Source of the DNA: Haliclona indistincta
Lineage: Eukaryota; Porifera; Demospongiae; Haplosclerida; Chalinidae
Direction: 5' to 3'
NCBI GenBank assembly: GCA_964017065.1
Contig: OZ024787.1
Span: 1,072,658 to 1,136,657, forward strand
DNA length: 64,000 nucleotides
Positions 1 through 16,490 of the stretch are shown here, piece after piece. Positions within the stretch are counted from its first letter, which is position 1; every line of letters starts with the position of its first letter. A program made the position numbers and the translations under genes. A model generated the notes under the pieces. It made no database searches and was not told the DNA's origin. It worked only from the letters and a program-made list of their open reading frames with translations.

Positions 1-924
1 CAACACACACAGTCATGAATCATTTCACAGTATAAAGTGTTAGATTTTTCTTTCGAGTACAAAAAAATCATCGTTATTTTTGATATTAATTTTTGCTAAC
101 TCACTCACTCGTATTTTCTTCAAGTTATGATGAGTATGTTCATAGCAATTCTGATATATCAACCTGAGCATATTAATGAGAAAAAAATAATATCAAAAAA
201 ACAAACGTTCTGTAGAATTTTCAGGCATTGACCAGTTCCTCATTGCAACAAATTTTCAGTGTTTCGATTTTCAGCATTTTAACACGCTTTTCAGTTAAAC
301 TTTTAGTGCGTAAAACTTGCACAGATCATCAGAGAGTACACAAAGCTTCTATAAAAATAAATAACAGTGGAACCCCTCTTAGAGGACACCCTCATCCCTC
401 TATAATGGACACTTACTGAATCCCAAATATAACCCACATTATGTATAATAATACTCTCTATAACGGAAGATTTTGTAGGTCCCAATGGTGTCTGCCCTAG
501 GTTCCAATTTTGATGACAGCACAGTTGAAGGGGAAGGAGAACATACACCTCAATCATCACTTACATACTGTAGTTGCTGTATCAGCTAGCCCCGCCTACC
601 AACGTACCCTGCTGCAATTGCCCTGTTACTATAGCTACTGGTGAAGATCCTGTGGTGAGCAATAGCTCGGGCATGTGTCTCTGCCTACAGGAAGTAGATG
701 ACAGCAACTAATACAAACAGCAAGAAATAAACCTGCTGTACACATGGAAACTGACGCACAAAAACTATCATTTCATGTCTACAAGACCAGATTTTGTGTT
801 CAAAAATACACCATCAACAGAATTTTTGCTGTGTAAAATTTCGTCTCTTGTCTAGTTGACCGTTAATAAAAATTTCATTGCTTCAAGAATTATGCAAGTA
901 ATTTACAGCAAGCAATAGACTCAC

Positions 925-3342
925 TGTTTTAATCTGATTTGTGCCCAGTTTGAGCTGTCCGGCTAGCTCAATGATGTGACCCTTGAGCTTAATCTGTGTA
1001 ACAAGTAAACAGTATATCACCATCCTCACTACAGTCACCCTCACTACAGTCACATTCACATTAACACATGATTATGTCACCTTAACTCTCACCAAGAGCG
1101 TATAAGGGGAAGGAGCGTTCAACTACCGTATTCACGTAGTAATATCGAAGCCTAAAGTCCGGCGCTGTGCGCTGTTGCTACTTGGAACTTGGGCCTTTCT
1201 TTGCGCGTTGTGGCTCGCTATTTCCTACCTATACATTCATCCACGTTTCGTCCTGCCCGTCTCCGGCTAAAACAAGCAAGCGTTCAGCCAGAGCTATGGT
1301 CGCCGTCTTATGCGGCCTGCAAAAACCTTCCTTATAAGGAAGGTTTTTGCAGCGCAAGCGGCGGACTTTAGGCTCCGATATTTCTATTAGTTACACGCTC
1401 CTTCCCCTTATACGCTCCTGCTCTCACACAGTCACCCTCACAAAAGACATCGTAACACACAGACACAGTCACCCTCACTACTGTCACACACAGTCACCCT
1501 CACACAGTCACCCTCACTACTACCACTCACTAGTTTCGCATCAGAGTGTTCTAGTTTAGCTCCATAACGGCTCTTCTGCCTAGACAAACAATAACATACT
1601 TTATCAACACACATGAACAGCTGAACTGCAGTATTAAGCGCCCAGTACATCAGCAAAAACTCTGTGGTGGTCTAGGTTAGTTGGAACAGGCACTTTGCAT
1701 ATAAACACTTAAAAGAACAGAAACTGTATCACCACTATGGGGTACAAGAAAGAATTAGCAACATATTCTGCCTCCGTTCAGAAATAATTGTGTACTGCAC
1801 AATAAGTGGTTGAGCAATAAGGCAACTTATACCATACTTCAATGTTTCTGACCAATCAGATTGCTCAAAACGAGGTGATTTATTTCACTTATTACACCTC
1901 CCAGACTCCCAGTTCACCTCCAATTTCACTTATCACACCGCAGAATGGACCCGTTGTGAACAAAACAGTTATACTGTCGTAGCTTGGAAAAAGATTTGAT
2001 TCACGCACTTACACTTCGTAGTTAGCTTCTCCATGCTTAAGCGCTTCTAGTGAGACCCAAAGTAGCGCTTCTACACGGCTGGAAGATAGTAAACTGAAGC
2101 GTCGTCACTAACTTATGAATTCAAACGACGCGCTCTTACACGATCGTCGCTCGATGATGGAAACGGCGACACTACTGGCTTCTCGCAACAGTAGAGGGCT
2201 TGTTTCAGTGCTTGGTAGTCTTGGGAAGCTTACCTGAGAGCGCAGTATGGTATAAATACCTTATATCATGAAACAGTCGGGCAATACGGGATTAAAATCA
2301 CCTTGGAAACCGAAATAGACGCCCTCGCGCTTCGCGCTCGGGTCGTCTATAATATTGGTTTCCGCGGTGATTTAAATCCCGTATTGCCCTCCTTTTCATG
2401 GTATAACCTATATATAATACCTGAGTTTAGGGTGGGGTATTGGGTTGGGGTCATATAGTGGGTAATTTTAGCGGGACCAAATTTTCATGTATCAGGTTCT
2501 TCAGCTTTTTGCGAGTTTAATTTTTCACAGGCCCTGGCATAATATAAACGCCATACATTTCATCAAGATTCGTGTATTTAATTTTCACGGTTCAAGCAAA
2601 ACCACCAAAAAAGGGGAAAATTAGCCCTGCAAAAATTACTCTCGCTATACGGTACAGACTATGTACCGTGCTGGTTGTACACTGTTCTACAGTGATCCAA
2701 GATGAGTTCAAACAACTGAACTATACATGTAGCTAGCTATAGCTATTGACTGACTTAGCCGTGTGCTTGCTTTCAATGGATATTATAGATGATGACGCAC
2801 TAGACGGTATTGGTCCATGAGTACCATCATCAGCAGTGAAGGAATCAACTGGTTGAGAGAAACCACACGACTCACACACCTGCAGGAAAAGGAAGGGAGG
2901 GGAGGGAGGAAGGAGAGAGAGCAGGGAGGGGAGAAGGAGAGGGGGGCGAGGGAGAGAGGAAGAAGGGAGGGAAAAGGGAGGGAGAGGAAAAGGGAGGGAG
3001 GAAGAAGGGAGAGAGAAGGGAGAAGAGAGGGAGAGAGGAAGAAGGGAGGGAGAGAGGAAGAAGGGAGAGAGGAAGAAGGGATGGATGGAGGGAGGGAGAA
3101 GGATGGAGGGAGAAGGGATGGAGGGAGTGAGGAAGAAGGGAGGGGGAGGGAGGGAGAGAAGAGGGAAGAAGGGAGGGAGATCGAGAACACACGTGACGCA
3201 CACAAAAGTTTTCACAGCTGTTCAAGGCTAGTCTCACCAATATGCTCTCTCCATTGCACTCATCTTCCACTAGAGAGCCCCCGCACTCTTCACAAAGGTC
3301 CTGTTCTGTCAAGGAATTTTGAGTATCAAAAGCTGCCGCCAT
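925..3342 (-). CDS. TFIIB-family zinc-ribbon protein, BRF2-like (N-terminal exons)
   Basis: I assembled four exons with matching phases: 3342-3238, 2879-2755, 1579-1531 and 993-925. The ATG at 3342 lies in a good AAAATGG context. Exon 1 ends inside a zinc ribbon: CEEC at residues 17-20 pairs with CESC at 37-40, split by the first intron. After a Ser-rich linker, exons 3-4 give a helix (GHIIELAGQLKLGTNQIKT) that resembles the first cyclin-fold helix of TFIIB/BRF2, the RNA polymerase III initiation factor. The frame stays open for about 14 codons past the last donor. Around 735-640 (minus) a stretch reads VAVIYFL and, one frame over, CRQRHMP, which looks like the next cyclin helix but is off by one base, so the C-terminal part is unresolved or damaged. 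Intron 1 is almost entirely a CCCT/TTCC pyrimidine microsatellite. BRF2 is preferred over TFIIB because of the ribbon spacing; this is an inference. Confidence 0.6.
1096..1417. mobile_element. MITE with ~70-bp terminal inverted repeats
   Basis: The left end (gagcgtataaggggaagg) recurs inverted at the right end, and similarity continues inward for about 70 bp. A near-perfect 36-nt hairpin at about 1318-1353 sits inside. It lies in an intron of the BRF2-like gene. No coding capacity is seen, so it is a non-autonomous DNA element. Confidence 0.8.
2279..2389. mobile_element. Foldback MITE with GC-rich centre
   Basis: Arms beginning gggcaatacgggatt and ending aatcccgtattgccc pair across about 45 bp. 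The centre (cctcgcgcttcgcgctcggg) is itself palindromic. Weaker symmetry extends outward to about 2249-2422. It lies in an intron of the BRF2-like gene. Confidence 0.75.
2890..3190. repeat. Purine-rich (GGGA/GAAG) low-complexity tract
   Basis: On the minus strand this is a 300-nt polypyrimidine tract that forms nearly all of intron 1 of the BRF2-like gene, ending about 10 nt from the 3' splice site. Long reading frames through it encode only Ser/Pro/Leu and are artefacts. Confidence 0.9.
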
Positions 3343-3533
3343 TTTCACGTTAGTGTAAAGAGGCGGGGCTTCGTGTAAGCCATACCTCAAATTAATAATT
3401 TATCAATTTCTTATCAATTTTTATACAAGACAGTAAAAACATTGAACAAAAAATATTTTCTGTGAGCGTCTCTGATGGTGACGGAGGAGATGAGAGTTGA
3501 GACAGTGAGAGAAAGAAAGAGAGAGGAGTGCAG

Positions 3534-9415
<5,882 letters not shown>

Positions 9416-9897
9416 GGCGACAGCAACCAGCAGTCTTGAAAGAAACGAAAAATATATATATATAATCCTAGAAGCAGTTTGTCTTTGTGCCCGAGGGGTA
9501 GTCCTGCACGCTGGTTGATCGGAAGTGAGCTAAAACTAATACAAGCTTTCAAACGCGAACTGTTGACCGAGTGAGCTGCTTTCCGGCCGAGAGACAGTTA
9601 AAAACACTCAGCTTCTCGAGCATTTCCTGCCCAAACCGCCGTAAACAATCTCTAATTTAACGCACGAACATATTTCCCGCTCTAAGCTGCAGCACGTGTG
9701 TGCGTCACACCCCGAGCTATTAGCTGAAACTGTTAGAAGCTGTGTTTGACCAAGATTCAAGGTAACTCTCACTGTGTGCGTTAAGTAGATCGTGAGATAT
9801 TGCTTTACGCGGGAAAACATCCTGTGTTTGCTTTGACCCTGTCCTGTTCCATCTTTTATCTTTGTGGTCTTTTTATCTCCTCCCACTAACCCAGGTG
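9416..9897. promoter_or_regulatory. Bidirectional promoter region, PITPNC1 / TCF20-RAI1-like
   Basis: About 480 bp separate the two divergent start codons. No other exon is seen here. Shared promoter function is inferred from geometry; no core element was identified. Confidence 0.5.
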
Positions 9898-12800
9898 ATG
9901 GCCGGACAGACAGCTTCCGATTCGCTGCCGCTTGCTACACCGTTTCACGAAGAAGGCGGCGGAGGCGGGATACTGGGACAGCTGATGGAGAATCATAGCG
10001 GCTGCTCAAACAGCTTTACAACTATTGTGAGCGCGCAGTAATTTTGAAACAAGCTTGTCACGTACCTGTGTAAACAAATAAAACCCATCCCCTAACAGCG
10101 TTTGGCTTGGTCACATATGTTTCTCAATTCTGTCTAGTGTCTTCTTGCAATGTTGTTGGGTACTAAATTAAGTCCTCACCTTTGTTCAATAGCATTCTAT
10201 AGAGACGCCACATATACCTAGTGACACTACTAATAAAGTAAAAATTTTGAGTATGATGCTGTCTGCTGCCTAGCTAAGAGCAGGCGTGATGTTCCAAAGT
10301 TGATTACATAATATAATCAAAACACAAAATAATATTTGATTGATGCCTCTCTCCCGCCCTCTCTTTCTCCCTCCCTCTCTCCCTCCCTCCCTCCCTCCCT
10401 CTCTCCCTCTCTTTCTCCCTCCCTCCCTCCCTCCCTCTCTCCCTCCCTCCCTCCCTCTCTCCCTCTCTTTCTCCCTCTCTCCCTCCCTCCCTCTCTTTCT
10501 CCCTCCCTCTCTTTCTCCCTCCCTCTCTTCCTCCCTCCCTCTCTTCCTCCCTCCCTCTCTTCCTCCCTCCCTCTCTTCCTCCCTCCCTCTCTTCCTCCCT
10601 CCCTCCATCCCTCTCTTCCTCCCTCCCTCTCTCCCTCTCCATCAGGGTCAGCTATGTACTAGTGGACCTCTCTATCTCAACCCTGCTCTCTCGTCCATCT
10701 TCCTCTCCAGTACGACCTGCAGCAGCTCAGACTCACCCTTCGAGGGGGGAAGCCGTTCATCTCTTCCTTCTAAGAAGACCCATCCTCTAGTGGAGTCCCC
10801 TCCCTCCTCCCCCTCCCTACCTCCAGCTGATGACGCTGCGCAAGTTGTCTATGTAATGGAAGAAAGATGCGTCCCTCTGGAAGAAATGGAAGTCAAAGAA
10901 CTGTCTAGTGAACCACGTAGAGAGACTTCGCCTGCAAGTGCTAGCGGGACAGAGTCTCTAGGCCCTTCTGCAAGTCGTCACGAAGAGTCCAATTGTGAAC
11001 CGCCTGAAGATACAACGATGGAGCATAGTGTAGAGAATGAAGAGGAGAAAAACTTGGACAGTGATTATGTGTACACATCTGGTGTTTTAGTTGATGGAGA
11101 TGATGCGGAGAGCAACTTGGACAATGTGTCAAATTCTGGTGACCTTTCAAAGTCTCCTGTGACCTCTGCTGGACCAGACCAGGCTAGCGCTGAAGAGATT
11201 ATGAACCAAAATCATGAAAGAAGTGTTGAAACTGAGTCAGTTTGTAGTGGTCCTTGTTCACCACCGCGGGATGCCGTGATAATGGACACTGCTCCAGAGA
11301 GCAGCAGCAATGAGAACGAGACTAACAACAAAGACGAAGAAATCCGTGAGAGTGTCTCTTCAAAGGAACCTGCGTCAATCAGTGACAAGGGGGCTACGAA
11401 TGGAGCGGAACGAGTATCGAATGGTGTCAGTCATAGACTGGAGAGTGAGCTAGATAGCCTTGGAGAGCAGGAAGAAACAACCGATATGGGCAGACAGATG
11501 AATGTTGAAGAAGGCATGGATAAGACAGCTTCAGAGATAGATGATGGCAGCTCTTCAACTGTGGATAGACTTTCAAAAGATCTTGAACCGAATGATGAAG
11601 CAGAGATTGAAGTGGTAGAGTTAGCAGATGATGAACGAGAAGTTGGTATGGAGCCTGGCGAAGAGGTCATGTCAGTGATAGAGCAAGGCGATATCGACAG
11701 ACTATCGAATATGGATGATATGAATGAGCAAGAAGTTGATGTGATAGTGATCGAGAGTGATAAAGAAGTAATGGATGAAAGCACCAGGGAAGAGGGGTTG
11801 CTCCCAGCATCGAAGGATGTCGATGTTGAAGATATCACCGACCGTGAGTCCTGCTGTTCTTCGAAATCAGACAACTCTGTTGTCGTGACGATAGATCGAT
11901 CGCCTGGTGATAGGCAGTCACCTCAGCCTAACTCAAGAACGTCCCCTTTGAAGAGGAACTATGACCTACGCACGAGAGATGATTTGGATTACAATGAAAA
12001 ACAGCTTGGATACGTCTTCGTGAAGCCTAAGAAACGTCACAAAGGCTCGACTAAAACTCGACCAAGAGCCATAACCCCCGAGAGCTCGCCCAGTCGAGCT
12101 AAAACCACTACCCCAGACGGCTCACCCTATCGAGCTAAGACCACTAGCCCTGATACTTCGCCTTACCGGTACAATAGCCTAAAGGAAGCCATAATATGCA
12201 GCAAGCTTGAAATCCCGATTAAAAAGTTGCCCTCACCTTTCACGTCTCCAAAGATACCCTCTAGATTTCAGAGCATGCGTCTTTTGATCAAGAAGACTCC
12301 CTCGCCGACCGGTAAACTACCATTAGTGCCGTCACCGATGCACACCATTCCCGCGGATCAGATCACCCCCTGCTATCAGTCTTCTCGACTCACTCCTGAT
12401 GTCCTTTCTCAATCTATCTCTGTACCAGGTGGTACGCCCGTTCAACACAGCAACAAAAGCACTCAGACCCCAATAACGAGGACAAACTCTTCCAGCAGTA
12501 AGAGCGGACAGTCGACTAGAGAACATTCCAAACCACCGTCAACTCCTTCAAATTCTCGCTCACCGCGAAGGAGACGATCTGCAAGATTGTCGGAAGAACG
12601 ATCAGGCGAGCGGCTAGCCAAGAAAGCATGTATTTTCTGTGGACTGCCTAGCAGCTGTAGAAACCTTGGCTACCTATATGGTCCTTACCAGTGCTCGCTA
12701 CCAACAACACCCAGCTCACCACTACCACACAGAGAGCAACAAGGTGAGTGAGTGGGTGGGTGGGTGAGCGAGCGAGTGAGTGAGCGAGTTAGTGAGTGAG

Positions 12801-14092
12801 CGAGTGAGTGAGTGAGCGAGTGAGTGAGTGAGCGAGTGAGTGAGTGAGCGAGTGAGTGAGTGAGCGAGTGAGTGAGTGAGCGAGTGAGTGAGTGAGCGAG
12901 TGAGTGAGTGAGCGAGTGAGTGAGTGAGCGAGTGAGTGAGTGAGCGAGTGAGTGAGTGAGCGAGTGAGTGAGTGAGTGAGTGAGTGAGTGAGTGAGTGAG
13001 TGAGTGAGTGAGTGAGTGAGTGAGTGAGTGAGTGAGTGAGTGAGTGAGTTGGTGAGTGAATGAGATGGAGTATAATATAAGTGTTCGTTCTCTTCTGCTG
13101 TAGAGGTGTGGGTTCATGTCAGTTGTACCATATGGGCGCCGGGAGTATGTCTGGATCTCGAGGGAGGTGATCTTCGAGGCCTTCAAACAGTTGTGGATGA
13201 GTGCGCAAATGTGAGATAAACACATTGCAATTTATTTTTATTTTACTCCCTTTCTCTCTCTCTCTCTCTCTCTCTCCCTCTCCCTCTCCCTCTCCCTCTC
13301 TCTCTCTCTCCCTCCCTCCCTCCCTCCCTCCCTCTCTCCCTCCCTCTCTCACTCTCTCTGCGCTCTCTCTCTCTCCTAGCAACACTGCATGGTGTGCAAT
13401 AGACCAATGGCTACTCTCAGTTGTCACCATCACGGGTGTAAGGCAGCCTATCACTATTCATGTGCTCTAGACAATGGTAAGTTTTAGGTGGTTCTTCGTT
13501 GTCAATCAAAATTCGCCATTTAACCCTCTCAAATTTGATCATGCTCCTAGTTTTTTTTTCGTAGATATAATTAATAATAATATTATTATTTACCCTGGGC
13601 ACGTAGTCATTCGAGGTTTAAGCACTTAGTTATGTTGGTATGTATAAATTACATGCCTGTTTACTTCCTCACTGCTTGAAGATTGTCACAAAAATAATAG
13701 CTCTTGTTGTGGAATTTTTTTGCAAGAGGCCTGTGAATTAAGTTGTTTGTTTTTCTGATAGCGGCACCAGCGATTAGAACCTTGTGTTAGGCTATGTTCT
13801 GTAGCGTCTTCCAGAGTATGTGTTCAGTACAGTGTGTTAGCGAACCTGGCGGGATGCTGCTGACGTCATATTTCAATATCAGTAACTCGGCGTTGATCGT
13901 GTGAATCGATCTTGATTTGAAATAATTCTTCTGCAACCTGATTTTTTTAACCCCTCGTTGCATTGAGTGCTGCTTGCATCAAATATTATTTTTTGTTTCA
14001 CAGATGTTCAGTTTATTCAAGATCAGTTCTGTATCTACTGCACAAGACACAAGAAAGGAGAAGAGGAAGAGGGTCAGGACAGGTCGTCATGA
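9898..14092 (+). CDS. TCF20/RAI1-like nuclear protein with C-terminal extended PHD finger
   Basis: Five exons join in phase to 839 aa: 9898-10026, 10646-12743, 13104-13210, 13380-13476 and 14004-14092. Exon 2 encodes about 700 residues of acidic, Ser/Thr-rich, probably disordered sequence, with SPSRAKTT/SPYRAKTT repeats and a basic stretch (SPRRRRSARLSEERS) before the zinc module. The C-terminus reads CIFCGLPSSC, GYLYGPYQC, EVWVHVSCTIWAPGV, CMVCNRP, ATLSCHHHGC, AAYHYSCALDN and CIYCTRH. This is the Cys/His order of the extended PHD (ADD-like) domain of TCF20, RAI1 and related proteins, which bind nucleosomes in vertebrates. Chromatin function is inferred from the family. The frame upstream of 10646 is a CCCT repeat, so the long open frame from 10340 overstates the protein. 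The exon 2 donor opens an array of GTGAGT repeats. Confidence 0.85.
10350..10640. repeat. (CCCT/CTTC)n pyrimidine tract before a 3' splice site
   Basis: About 290 bp of pyrimidine repeats end 5 nt before the acceptor AG of exon 2 of the TCF20/RAI1-like gene. Confidence 0.95.
12744..13060. repeat. GAGCGAGTGAGT / GAGT tandem array starting at a splice donor
   Basis: The array begins at the exon 2 donor itself (AAG|GTGAGTGAGT). A 12-nt higher-order unit (gagcgagtgagt) is repeated about 16 times and then becomes pure GAGT. Every unit contains a consensus-like 5' splice site. Confidence 0.9.
13253..13378. repeat. (CT)n/(CCCT)n tract before a 3' splice site
   Basis: Pyrimidine repeats fill the intron between 13210 and 13380 up to the acceptor CTAG. 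Confidence 0.9.
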
Positions 14093-14358
14093 TTGAGCCA
14101 GAGCCACACAGGAGTTCTCTATGCACCATACATGTTCAAATGTTTATTTCGCTATTCATGATCACATTATTGCACAAGGTGGGCGAGTCTTTACAAGTGC
14201 GTCTGGTGTCATAGCGACTAGATCTTATGACCAGGGAATGCGAGCGAGTTCTTCCGCGACTACAAAAAACGAGCTTCAGGAATGTCAGATTATTCCGGTG
14301 TCTGTCTCGTGTACGCACAGATCAAGAAACAGCGCAGTTCTACAGCTAGTTCATCTCA

Positions 14359-15143
14359 ATGGCGGCGGCAGTTGCAGGAGAAGTACTGGGTCCGCGACCC
14401 GGTAAAGCGATCGTCAGCTTCAAGGAGGGAATCATAGAGATTGTCCTCCGTGCATGCTCAGCTGTAAGTCCCTCCACGTGTCATGCGCGCGTGTGAGCTA
14501 GTGTCTTTCTTTGCAGGCTGCTGGCGGTGTTGCTCTACTCATGGGAGTTCTGGTGCTCGCTTTCATCTTCACCTACGACTACGTCCCTCCCTCCGCCGGC
14601 TCGCTGGGAGTGAACGAAACGAGCGCCGTGGTTGATTTCAGCGGAGGGACGGGAGCTGGTGCAGTCCTGCTAATCCTCGGGTTGGTGGTGATAGCATGGG
14701 AGGTGATCATGATAGTGCTACGATTCCTCAATATTGGTCTGCTCAACTTGAAAGCAAAGATCTTTCTCAGCATTGTGAGCTCACCGCATAGCTGGGATTG
14801 CTTGCATTAAGTTACTTAATATCTTCCTCCGTCTCTCTAGGACATTATAGTTCAGATTGTACTCGCTATACTGTTTCTATTCGTCTGCGTCCTACTCGGC
14901 TACTTTGCTAGTCAGTTTGAGCAGACGTCTACAGCAATACTTGCCTGTTTGATAGTCGGAATAGTAAGTGATCTACTAACTCTTCACAGCTTATAAGTAA
15001 GCTCCTCTCCATCCTTACAGATAGTATCCGCAGTGATCGTGGGGTTGATGGCAGCCACCGTGTGTCTGATGATAATGTTCATCGTTAAGGACTGGACGGA
15101 CAAGATCATCAAGTACACACTGAAGGAGGCAGTCATGGGATGA
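14359..15143 (+). CDS. Four-helix transmembrane protein, family not recognised
   Basis: Four exons, all in phase 0, give 202 aa: 14359-14463, 14517-14774, 14841-14963 and 15021-15143. The ATG (AATGGCGGCG) lies 267 bp after the previous gene's stop. Four hydrophobic segments are visible: GGVALLMGVLVLAFIF, AVLLILGLVVIAWEVI, VQIVLAILFLFVCVLLG, and a longer one from ILACLIVGI into LMAATVCLMIMFIV. The loop between helices 1 and 2 holds an N-glycosylation sequon (NETS). The C-tail is short and charged (KDWTDKIIKY). Size and helix spacing recall MARVEL-type or tetraspan-like proteins, but I see no diagnostic motif and do not assign a family. Introns are 53-66 bp, very short for an animal. Confidence 0.85.
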
Positions 15144-15296
15144 TGATACTGAGATATCAGACTCACTATAGTAACTGCATTAGTTTATGTTCAATTCAAC
15201 CAAGAACACCGACTTATATGTTACAAAATAGTCATCCTAATATAAATTTATTACACTTTATAACATGTAGAAGAAATTCAGCAAATAAGCAAACAG

Positions 15297-15557
15297 CAGC
15301 TAACGTTCAGCTCACACTGTCTTTCTCAGCAGCTAATGTTCAGCTCACACTGTCTTTCTCAGCAGCTAATGTTCAGCTCACACTGTCTTTCTCAGCAGCT
15401 AATGTTCAGCTCACACTGTCTTTCTCAGCAGTTAATGTTCAGCTCACACTGTCTTTCTCAGCAGCTAATGTTCAGCTCACACTGTCTTTCTCAGCAGCTA
15501 ATGTTCAGCTCACAATGTCTTTCTCAGCAGCTAATGTTCAGCTCACAATGTCCTTCT
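15297..15557. repeat. 33-bp minisatellite, about 8 copies
   Basis: The unit is cagcagctaatgttcagctc followed by acactgtctttct. The length is a multiple of three, so frames stay open in all copies, but there is no start context or splice link. It probably lies in the 3' UTR of the four-helix gene. Confidence 0.9.
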
Positions 15558-16202
15558 GTGCATTCAGTTGTCATTGCTGCACTATTGATTGATCGCATGC
15601 ATGGTTTCACTCTGAATGCTGGCTTGATCAAATTTACAGTTCAAAGCTGTAGTTCTACAATGATAGCCTCTTTTGGTTCATGTGTGTCAACAACATGATT
15701 ACCAACACCAGTTCAGTTGCTATAGCGATGAAGCAGCACATACCATGCTAGATTCTTTAATTGGGTTACGATAAGATGCATTGTCACAATTTGACTACTT
15801 CGAAGTTGTCTTACTGGCTTTAAAAATGTCTGGGCTCAGTATAAATCTGCATAACTTATATTTATTTTCTCTTCTACATAATTATATGCTTCTGTGTCTT
15901 CGTGAAAGTACTATGAAGAATTTTTACATGACTAGAGATAGACCACATTAATATGCAGTTTTGAGCTATGCAAAAAGCCTAAATCATTGTCTGTCAATGG
16001 CACGCAGCACAACAGTTGTACGAGTCTACACTGTAGTAATCCTAGCTGCTTACATCACATACAGTACCTAGCTTGACATGGTCTTCAAATGATCAAACAT
16101 TTCATACTCAAGGTGCGATGTGAACATTACTTTAATGTGGTCTTTTGCACTTGTGTCATAGATCTCTATGGTTGCAGCCTGTGGCTTGCATGATGAGTTG
16201 AC

Positions 16203-16277
16203 CGACATCATTGCAACTATAGTACTGCTCACCTCACAAGTTGTGAGGTGAGCAGTACTATAGTTGCAATGATGTCG
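16203..16277. repeat. 75-nt perfect palindrome (37-bp arms, 1-nt centre)
   Basis: The sequence from cgacatcattgcaac is repeated perfectly inverted around 16240. It is either a foldback element or a cruciform-forming sequence, located about 210 bp upstream of the CARD gene. Confidence 0.9.
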
Positions 16278-16490
16278 AATTATACACTAATTCAAGATGC
16301 ATGCCTTTCCAATGATTTCCTGTATTAGAACTAACTGCTAATCACTGAGCATGTCAACACCCTACTTAGGCTAGGCTGGGTGTGGTGAAAACGTACATTA
16401 GCTAATAGCTAGCTGGAGGAGTCACCGGTAAAAATTTGAGTATGTGCCTTAAATTTTAAAAGGCGTGGCTATGCAGATGTAAACAGCATC

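Larger units (their letters stand above)
15144..16490. other. Intergenic stretch
   Basis: It contains a 33-bp minisatellite and a long palindrome, both listed separately. I see no convincing exon here. Confidence 0.6.

Noticed and set aside
303..560. 85-aa minus-strand frame
   Set aside because: No domain, no splice context and no link to the neighbouring BRF2-like exons.
10340..10645. N-terminal 100 residues of the 803-aa open frame
   Set aside because: This is the CCCT tract of the intron. A clean acceptor at 10645 joins in phase to the ATG exon at 9898-10026.
15140..15592. Repeat protein frame with AANVQLTLSFS units
   Set aside because: A 33-bp minisatellite keeps the frame open by length alone; it overlaps the stop of the upstream gene and has no splice link.
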